6,045 nt of DNA from JBOGGN01 sp050744165 (GTDB lineage: Bacteria; Actinomycetota; Acidimicrobiia; Acidimicrobiales; Palsa-688): NCBI GenBank assembly GCA_050744165.1, contig JBOGGN010000270.1, positions 1 through 6,045 of the forward strand, read 5' to 3'. Made by a program: the position numbers and the translations under genes. Shown here in pieces: positions 1-6,045 of this stretch. A model generated the notes under the pieces. It ran no database searches, was not told the DNA's origin, and saw only the letters and a list, made by a program, of their open reading frames with translations. Numbering within the stretch: the stretch's first letter is position 1; every line of letters starts with the position of its first letter.

Positions 1-97
1 ACATCAAGCATCTTCGTGTCTACACAAGAAGGCCAGCAAACACCCGTAACCCCTGCTCACACGCCCTATCGAACCTCAGACCCGCCGTAAGTTCGGG
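1..97. other. unassigned left edge
   Basis: I see no supportable gene in this stretch. It is less G+C-rich than the rest of the window and lies downstream of the stop codon of the 44-residue minus-strand gene. A minus-strand ATG at 9-11 opens a frame that leaves the window after a few bases, so a further gene starting here cannot be judged. A short inverted repeat (GTGT, two bases, ACAC) sits at 16-25, too small to interpret. Confidence 0.4.
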
Positions 98-232
98 TTA
101 GGGATGGGACGCTGCGAGAGCTTCGACGTCCTCGGGCCGGAATGCCCTGACGCCGGCGCCCACATCGATCGGGGTGATCCGCCCCTCTCGTACAGCACCG
201 ATGAACTCGGCCGGCCCTCCTGTTCCGCGCAT
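98..232 (-). CDS. small 44-aa protein, excisionase/MerR-like C-terminal motif
   Basis: An ATG at 230-232 opens a 44-codon frame ending in TAA at 98-100. The ATG follows the stop codon of the 213-residue gene by four bases (TAG, GAGC, ATG), an arrangement typical of translational coupling, and GGAG overlaps that stop codon as a very close ribosome-binding site. Residues 15-42 contain REGRITPIDVGAGVRAFRPE followed by DVEALAAS. This resembles the second half of helix-turn-helix excisionase or MerR-type domains, where a basic 'GR-I-P' turn leads into a hydrophobic strand and an 'R-ED-EA' helix. At 44 residues it lacks the first helix-turn-helix half, so it is either a very small protein or a truncated relic. 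The frame cannot extend upstream because TGA lies at 248-250. Function is inferred from resemblance only; it could also be a chance frame. Confidence 0.5.
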   Translation of the reverse strand: MRGTGGPAEFIGAVREGRITPIDVGAGVRAFRPEDVEALAASHP

Positions 233-236
233 GCTC

Positions 237-878
237 CTAGCTTCCCGTCAACTCCTGTTCAATCACCTCGACCGGCGTCTGGTCCTCCGGCGACGCCATC
301 ACCAGCGTCCCGGCGGGACCTGTCACATACCGGACCAACACGTAGTCCCGCCCATCCACAAACCTGACCCCAGCGGCGCGATAGGTGTCGAGATCGTCCG
401 TGCCGGTCTCAAACTCCAAACCGGCCAACCGTCCAAGTTCGTCCGGTTCGGGCGCGATTAGACCGATCGATCGCCTCCGGACCTTGGCGGTCGCTGCGAG
501 TGGAACCTGCTGAAAGGGACGGCCGACCACGTTCAACATTGCGTATTTCAGCGTAACTGTGCAGGCAATCTTCGCGAACTCGCCCTTCACGGTGACCCCT
601 TTGCCCGGGTACCACTGAACAAGAGGACCGATGTTGGGATAACCGGTCGGCGCGGAGTCCGTATAGAACTCGATACCACGGGCGCCCTCCGGAAGTGGAC
701 CGTTCCACGCCTGAACGACCGGTTCTCCGGTACCCCACCGCGACGCGCGGCGCCAGATCTCACCGGAGTCCTGCTGAAGTACAGCCACCTCAGGCGTCTG
801 GGTTGGCGATTCGAGACGATGGAAAGGTCCATAGTCGTCCGAGGGCTGCAACGCCGGGTCGCTAAATGGGGGCGGCAC
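237..878 (-). CDS. hypothetical protein, 213 aa, downstream of RHS fragment
   Basis: The frame runs from GTG (876-878) to TAG (237-239). I do not recognise a named family. There is no signal peptide or membrane segment, so a soluble cytoplasmic protein is likely. Residues 1-50 are polar and Pro-rich and look disordered. Residues 52-125 look folded, with the segment GPLPEGARGIEFYTD (60-74) and a beta-rich run of alternating hydrophobics (95-118, KGVTVKGEFAKIACTVTLKY). Residues 134-213 form a second acidic module, with RFVDGRDYVLVRYV (172-185) near its middle. My impression is that the GPLPEGARGIEF and EFAKI signatures occur in other actinobacterial hypothetical proteins, but this is unverified. 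Upstream, the same frame is closed by TGA (891-893), so GTG is the only good start; an upstream GGGG gives a weak ribosome-binding site. It lies 63 bases after the RHS stop codon and four bases before the next small gene. It may be an orphan RHS tip or immunity protein. Confidence 0.7.
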   Translation of the reverse strand: MPPPFSDPALQPSDDYGPFHRLESPTQTPEVAVLQQDSGEIWRRASRWGTGEPVVQAWNGPLPEGARGIEFYTDSAPTGYPNIGPLVQWYPGKGVTVKGEFAKIACTVTLKYAMLNVVGRPFQQVPLAATAKVRRRSIGLIAPEPDELGRLAGLEFETGTDDLDTYRAAGVRFVDGRDYVLVRYVTGPAGTLVMASPEDQTPVEVIEQELTGS

Positions 879-941
879 CTGGCCCCATGTTCACCCGTAA
901 AGAGTGAGGGACTGGCAGCTGGCGGCCGGAAGGTTGTCGCT

Positions 942-1115
942 TTAGTAGACGGTGTTTGTGACCTGCCCGTAGGGATCGTCGGTCTGGGACAGGTTGCCGT
1001 TGGCGTCGTAGGTGTCGGTGGTGCCGTCCTGGTAGGACTGGCCGGTCGTCGAGGACAGCAGCCCGTCGCCGGTGCGGGTGACGGGCTGGCCGGCCACCGA
1101 GGGGGTGACCGTTGG
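942..1115 (-). pseudogene. RHS/YD-repeat protein fragment
   Basis: Read on the minus strand in the frame that stops at TAA (942-944), this piece encodes SVAGQPVTRTGDGLLSST, then TGQSYQDGTTDTYDANGNL, then SQTDDPYGQVTNTVY and stop. The TYDANGNL core followed after a short spacer by the TVY ending is the hallmark of YD/RHS repeats, which build the shell of secreted or contact-dependent polymorphic toxins. A full RHS protein has well over 1,000 residues. Here one to two repeats remain, with no convincing start codon, no signal sequence and no shell-closing domain. The frame stays open up to a TGA at 1206-1208, but the part above about 1115 is Pro-rich and not repeat-like, so the left break is near there; a frameshift is possible because another frame (about 1090-1136) reads TTIATSANGHPL. 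It is a remnant of a transferred element next to the tRNA. Confidence 0.72.
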
Positions 1116-1209
1116 CCGAGGTGGCGATGGTGGTAAATCACCCCCGCCGAGCCCTGCCGAATTTCCTACTGATCCGGTAGAGATAGGACCTGACCTGCGA
1201 TTTGTTCAG

Positions 1210-1291
<82 letters not shown>

Positions 1292-1302
1292 AGGAACTGA
1301 CG

Positions 1303-1308
1303 ACGATA
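1303..1308 (-). promoter_or_regulatory. candidate -10 element for tRNA-Tyr
   Basis: TATCGT on the minus strand fits the actinobacterial TANNNT -10 pattern. A start six or seven bases downstream falls about five bases before the mature tRNA 5' end, a normal leader length. I see no good -35 hexamer, so the call rests on the -10 match and position. Confidence 0.4.
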
Positions 1309-1417
1309 GCGTGTCGGCGCGGCAAGCCCCCACCCGGAGCGCTCATGTGAGGGCGCCCACGACAAGCATAGGTGCCTGAGCCTCCACCCACCTCCCAGGC
1401 CTCGACGGCGGCCACGG

Positions 1418-1423
1418 TAGCGT
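1418..1423 (+). promoter_or_regulatory. candidate -10 element for leaderless yajQ transcript
   Basis: TAGCGT lies six bases before the GTG start of yajQ. In actinobacteria a TANNNT box at -12 to -7 puts the transcription start on the first base of the start codon, giving a leaderless mRNA. The absence of a Shine-Dalgarno sequence upstream of this GTG agrees with that reading. No clear -35 element is visible. Confidence 0.45.
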
Positions 1424-1429
1424 GTCCTC

Positions 1430-1918
1430 GTGCCCACCTTCGACGTCGTTTCCCAGGTCGACATGCAGGAGGTCCGCAACGCGGTTGATCAGACCGCTCG
1501 CGAGGTCACGACCCGCTTCGACTTCAAGAACACGGACTCCAGCATCGAGTTGAACGATCACGAGATCCGCCTGCACTCCGCCACCGAGGACCGCCTCCGA
1601 GCGCTGGTGCAGGTGGTCGAGGAGAAACTGGTGCGGCGCAAGGTATCCCTGAAGGCATTGGACTACGGGAAGGTCGAGGAGGCGGCCAAGGGAGCGGTCC
1701 GCCAGACCATCACCCTGAAGGCCGGCATCTCGGCCGACAACGCCCGGGCCATCAACCGCCACATCAAGGACAAGGCTCCCAAGGGCGTGTCATCGTCGAC
1801 GCAGGGCGACCAGGTCCGGGTGACGGCCAAAAAGCGCGACGACCTCCAGGCGACCATCGCCACCCTGCGCGAAGAGGACTTCGGGATACCCCTGCAGTTC
1901 GAGAACTTCCGGGACTAG
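1430..1918 (+). CDS. yajQ: YajQ family nucleotide/c-di-GMP-binding protein
   Basis: The 162-residue product matches the YajQ (UPF0234) family in length (E. coli about 163) and in its hallmark ends: N-terminal PTFDVVSQVDMQEVRNAVDQ (2-21) with RFDFKNTDSSIEL (29-41), and C-terminal GDQVRVTAKKRDDLQ (126-140) followed by DFGIPLQFENFRD (150-162). The family folds as two ferredoxin-like (RNP-like) domains, binds nucleotides or RNA, and in Xanthomonas a member acts as a cyclic-di-GMP effector with a transcription factor partner. The cytoplasmic role in this organism is unknown. The start is GTG at 1430; it gives the conserved N-terminus exactly, has no Shine-Dalgarno, and sits six bases after a -10 box, so translation is probably leaderless. 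It is divergent from tRNA-Tyr and convergent with wecB, with 25 bases between the two stops. The sequence looks intact. Confidence 0.95.
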   Translation: MPTFDVVSQVDMQEVRNAVDQTAREVTTRFDFKNTDSSIELNDHEIRLHSATEDRLRALVQVVEEKLVRRKVSLKALDYGKVEEAAKGAVRQTITLKAGISADNARAINRHIKDKAPKGVSSSTQGDQVRVTAKKRDDLQATIATLREEDFGIPLQFENFRD

Positions 1919-1973
1919 TGCTCCGCCGCCGGGCCCGCCGGGATTAGTGCGCCGCCGCCGGGCCCGCCGGGGT
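1916..1973. repeat. 29-bp tandem duplication across the yajQ and wecB stops
   Basis: Two head-to-tail 29-bp units (1916-1944 and 1945-1973) differ at only two positions (1922 T versus 1951 G; 1943 A versus 1972 G). Both begin with TAG and continue into a GCCGCCGGGCCCGCCGGG core. Unit 1 starts on the yajQ stop codon; the wecB stop (TAA, minus) spans the junction. On the minus strand each unit encodes PAGPAA, then A or E, then H, then a stop, so the wecB tail and its stop are present twice. The G+C-rich units can also pair with themselves, but no T-run follows to make an ordinary terminator. Confidence 0.85.
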
Positions 1974-3101
1974 GGGCGTCGGAGCCGTGGCGGGGGCCGG
2001 CGAACGTCCGGCCAGCAACCGCTGGATGGCGTCGACGCAATGTCGTGAGGCTCCGCCGTCCCCATACGGCGACACCAGCTCTTCTAGCTGCCGGTGCACC
2101 GCGGGCAGATCAGCCAGCAACGAGTCCACAGCTGCGGTCAGGGCGGGACCGGAATCGGCGAGCGTGGCCCAGATGCCCTGCACCTCGGGCCGCTCGGTGG
2201 AGCGCCGCACAACGACCACCGGCCGGCCGAGGACGCTCACCTCCTCCTGAACGCCACCGGAGTCCGACACGCTGAGTGCGCACTCGGCCAACAGGCCCAA
2301 GAAGGGCTCGTAGGCCAGAGGCTCGACCACTACCAGCGGCGCCAGCAGCGCTTCGAGCCCGGCCCGCTCGACCATCTTGGCCGTACGGGGGTGCAGCGGA
2401 AACACCGCCGGCAGGGGCAGAGACCCGAGGGCGGCGAGGACCTCGCCCAGCTTCTCTCCGTCAGTGTTCTCCGGCCGGTGGATGGTCGCCAGGATGTACC
2501 GGTTGCGCTCCAACCCGTACTGGTCGAGCAAGGCCGCCCGCGCCTCCTCGTCGGGCACGAGGCGGCCGACGGCTTCGACGATGGTGTTGCCGGTGACCAC
2601 GATCCGGGATGCGGGAATGCCCTCGCGTTCTAGGTTGGCGGCGCTCACCTTTGTGGGCGCGAAGCACAGGTCGGCGAGGTGGTCGATGAGCACCCGGTTG
2701 TGCTCCTCAGGCATTTCCCGGTCGTAGCTACGCAGCCCCGCCTCAACGTGAGCCACCGCAATGTGACAGGCGTTGGCCGCCAGGGCTCCGGACAGCGCCG
2801 AGTTGGTGTCGCCCTGCACCACCACCACGTCGGGCTGCAGCTCGGCCAGCAGCCGGGACAGCGCGGCCGTCGCCTCCCCTATCTGCTCACCCCGGGTCAG
2901 CCCACCGATCTCCAGGGTGTGGTGCGGCTTGCCCAGGCCGAGGTCGCGTAGGAACACCCCGGACATGGTGTCGTCCCAGTGCTGGCCGCTGTGGACCAGC
3001 GCCGCCGCCCACCCCAGGCGTTGGACGATGCCCGACAACTTGATGATCTCCGGGCGGGTCCCGAAGACGATGACGATGCGCCGGCGGAAGGTGGTCACCA
3101 C
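1944..3101 (-). CDS. wecB: UDP-N-acetylglucosamine 2-epimerase (non-hydrolysing)
   Basis: This 385-residue cytoplasmic enzyme interconverts UDP-GlcNAc and UDP-ManNAc, a precursor for cell-wall linkage units, teichoic-acid-like polymers or capsules. It has the GT-B type two-domain epimerase fold. Visible hallmarks are FGTRPEIIKL (13-22), HSGQH (37-41), VVQGDTNS with Asp98, HVEAGLRS with Glu120, MPEEHNR with Glu132/133, TIHRPENTD with His208, LHPRT (236-240), SDSGGVQEE (279-287) and STERPE (301-306). These match the catalytic Asp, Glu, Glu and His of E. coli WecB. Length is close to family norm (about 376) plus a Pro/Ala/Thr-rich tail (about 367-385) that looks disordered. The start is GTG (3099-3101), followed directly by a second GTG; the first is chosen for its place after the -10 box. 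No sugar-polymer genes adjoin it, so the end product cannot be named. The name mnaA would be equally valid. Confidence 0.95.
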   Translation of the reverse strand: MVTTFRRRIVIVFGTRPEIIKLSGIVQRLGWAAALVHSGQHWDDTMSGVFLRDLGLGKPHHTLEIGGLTRGEQIGEATAALSRLLAELQPDVVVVQGDTNSALSGALAANACHIAVAHVEAGLRSYDREMPEEHNRVLIDHLADLCFAPTKVSAANLEREGIPASRIVVTGNTIVEAVGRLVPDEEARAALLDQYGLERNRYILATIHRPENTDGEKLGEVLAALGSLPLPAVFPLHPRTAKMVERAGLEALLAPLVVVEPLAYEPFLGLLAECALSVSDSGGVQEEVSVLGRPVVVVRRSTERPEVQGIWATLADSGPALTAAVDSLLADLPAVHRQLEELVSPYGDGGASRHCVDAIQRLLAGRSPAPATAPTPTPAGPAAAH

Positions 3102-3106
3102 GGGCG

Positions 3107-3112
3107 AAGCTA
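3107..3112 (-). promoter_or_regulatory. candidate -10 element for wecB
   Basis: TAGCTT (TANNNT type) on the minus strand is separated by five bases from the GTG start of wecB. This again fits a leaderless transcript, and no Shine-Dalgarno lies before the GTG. The terminator at 3179-3214 upstream supports a separate wecB promoter in this gap. No clear -35 is seen. Confidence 0.4.
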
Positions 3113-3178
3113 CCCGAAGTGTCGGATCCGAACTCCCGACCTCGTCGCCGCCCCGAGTTCTGAGTTAACGCCGTTACT

Positions 3179-3214
3179 TGTCAAAACACCGCGGCCGACC
3201 GCGGTGTTTTGACA
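3179..3214. terminator. bidirectional intrinsic terminator downstream of htpX
   Basis: A perfect inverted repeat: a 16-bp stem (TGTCAAAACACCGCGG and its complement) around the four-base loop CCGA. The inner CACCGCGG/CCGCGGTG arms are a strong G+C hairpin, and the outer part gives AAAA before and TTTT after on either strand, so it can act in both directions. Its main use is probably to end htpX (and acs-htpX) transcription, 60 bases past the htpX stop, before wecB begins. Confidence 0.85.
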
Positions 3215-3273
3215 TCGACGAGGCGAAGTCACCGAACCCAGCAGGCCAGCAGTCCCAGGCCGAAGCAACAGCC

Positions 3274-4140
3274 CTAGCGGGCCCACTCCCGGGACCGAAG
3301 CCGAGCGATGCGCTGGTCAGTCGGGGGGTGGTCCGACAGCAGGTTGCGGAACGACATCTGGCGCCCGCTGAGCGGGTTGATGATGAAAAGCGACGACATC
3401 TCGGGCCGCACCGGCATCGGGACCTGGCGGGCCGTGGTCTCAAGCTTCGACAACGCCCGGGCGAGCGGCTCGCCGTCGCCCAGCATCCGGGCGCCGCAGC
3501 GGTCCGCCTCGTACTCCCGGCTGCGGGAGAGCGCCAGGCGCAGCAACACCGCGGCCAGCGGGGCGAAGATGATCATCGCCAGGGCTTCGAGGCCACCGGC
3601 TCCGCCACGGTCCCGCCCCCCGCCACCGCCAAGGAAGGCGCCCCCGAAAAAGCCGAGCATGCGGGCGGCAAAGGTAATCGCTAAGGCCATGCTGGCGGCA
3701 ATGGACGTGAGCAGGGTGTCGCGGTTGCCGACGTGGCAAATCTCGTGTGCGAGGACCCCGCGTAGTTCGTCCCAGGTGCAGATCTGCAGGATCCCCTGGG
3801 TGACGGCGACGGCGGCGTGCTCGGGGTTGCGGCCGGTGGCGAAGGCGTTGGGCTGCAGGTCCGGAGTGACGTACAGCTGCGGCATGGGCAGGCCGCCGCG
3901 CTGGGTCAGATCTCGGACCACCCGGTAGTACTCGGGCATCTCGGCCTCGCTAACCGGGCGGGCCCGGGCGGCCCGGATGGCAATGCGGTCGCAGTTCCAG
4001 TACTGGTAGCCCACGAACAACAGTGCGATGACCAGGCCGATCGTCAACCCCGTGGTGCTGCCGAAGGCGTAGCCGACGGCCATGAACAACGCCCCGATGA
4101 CCGTGAGAATCACGACGGTCTTGATGGTGTTGGAACTCAT
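3274..4140 (-). CDS. htpX: HtpX-like membrane zinc metalloprotease
   Basis: This 288-residue M48B protease (E. coli HtpX 293) degrades misfolded membrane proteins with its active site on the cytoplasmic side. Two N-terminal membrane segments (about 7-24 and 30-47) are followed by the catalytic domain. The zinc motif is HEICH (132-136: His132, Glu133, His136), and the third ligand is Glu209 in SRSREYEADRCGA (205-217). Two further hydrophobic segments (about 143-168 and 185-204) flank a Gly-rich loop (166-183, with GGGGG at 171-175). The C-terminus carries FIINPLSG (252-259) and the DHPPTDQRIARL block (270-281) typical of the family. The start ATG (4138-4140) has a purine-rich AGAGGT about ten bases upstream. 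Cys135 inside HEXXH is less common than Ala or Ser but is not a ligand. It is downstream of acs on the same strand with a 109-bp gap. In E. coli htpX responds to the Cpx envelope-stress system; nothing like that is visible here. Confidence 0.95.
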   Translation of the reverse strand: MSSNTIKTVVILTVIGALFMAVGYAFGSTTGLTIGLVIALLFVGYQYWNCDRIAIRAARARPVSEAEMPEYYRVVRDLTQRGGLPMPQLYVTPDLQPNAFATGRNPEHAAVAVTQGILQICTWDELRGVLAHEICHVGNRDTLLTSIAASMALAITFAARMLGFFGGAFLGGGGGRDRGGAGGLEALAMIIFAPLAAVLLRLALSRSREYEADRCGARMLGDGEPLARALSKLETTARQVPMPVRPEMSSLFIINPLSGRQMSFRNLLSDHPPTDQRIARLRSREWAR

Positions 4141-4249
4141 AGTGTCTCTACCTCTTTCCCTCGCGACGGTACCGCCACCCGCGGACTATCCCCGCAGGTG
4201 ACGAGGCTTTCCCCACCCTCCGCAAAGAGCGCCCCGGCGGCCCCGAGGG
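4141..4249. other. acs-htpX intergenic gap
   Basis: This 109-bp gap separates the acs stop from the htpX start. On the minus strand it holds TACCGT (about 4166-4171), a possible -10 box for htpX about 25 bases before its ATG, and a purine-rich ribosome-binding region next to the ATG. I find no clean hairpin with a T-run, so read-through from acs into htpX is possible. Confidence 0.4.

Positions 4250-6045
<1,796 letters not shown>

Noticed and set aside
237..461. Plus-strand frames overlapping the 213-residue gene
   Set aside because: They run antisense to a better-supported frame and have no ribosome-binding site or protein-like features.
587..1141. Minus-strand frame of 184 codons
   Set aside because: It overlaps the RHS fragment and the 213-residue gene in another frame; its Pro/Thr/Arg-rich product has no recognisable motif.

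Overview
This is a high-G+C window whose gene content and order suggest an actinobacterium. Evidence includes GTG starts, TANNNT-type -10 elements placed right against start codons, a tRNA-Tyr gene without an encoded CCA, and htpX and yajQ lying close together, as in Mycobacterium tuberculosis (Rv0563 and Rv0566c). The exact lineage cannot be fixed from the sequence.

Layout, left to right. Positions 1-97 hold nothing I can assign. Positions 98-1209 form a small accessory stretch, all on the minus strand: a 44-residue gene (98-232) that resembles the end of an excisionase-like DNA-binding domain, a 213-residue hypothetical protein (237-878) only four bases upstream of it, and a decayed fragment of an RHS/YD-repeat protein (about 942-1115). 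This stretch lies against the 3' end of a minus-strand tRNA-Tyr gene (1210-1291), a common position for integrated DNA.

Positions 1292-6045 are ordinary chromosome. yajQ (1430-1918, plus) meets wecB (1944-3101, minus) tail to tail, and a 29-bp tandem duplication covers both stop codons. A 172-bp gap follows, with a wecB promoter candidate and a perfect 16-bp hairpin terminator. Then come htpX (3274-4140, minus) and acs (4250 to beyond 6045, minus; its N-terminus is outside the window).

The conserved genes do unrelated jobs: acetate activation (acs), membrane-protein quality control (htpX), a cell-envelope sugar precursor (wecB), a nucleotide or c-di-GMP binding protein (yajQ) and translation (tRNA-Tyr). 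acs and htpX share a strand with a 109-bp gap and may be partly co-transcribed. wecB is probably separate from htpX because of the terminator. I found no convincing new system. The least explained part is the RHS remnant with its two downstream genes, which could be the worn remains of a polymorphic-toxin locus with an orphan tip or immunity gene.
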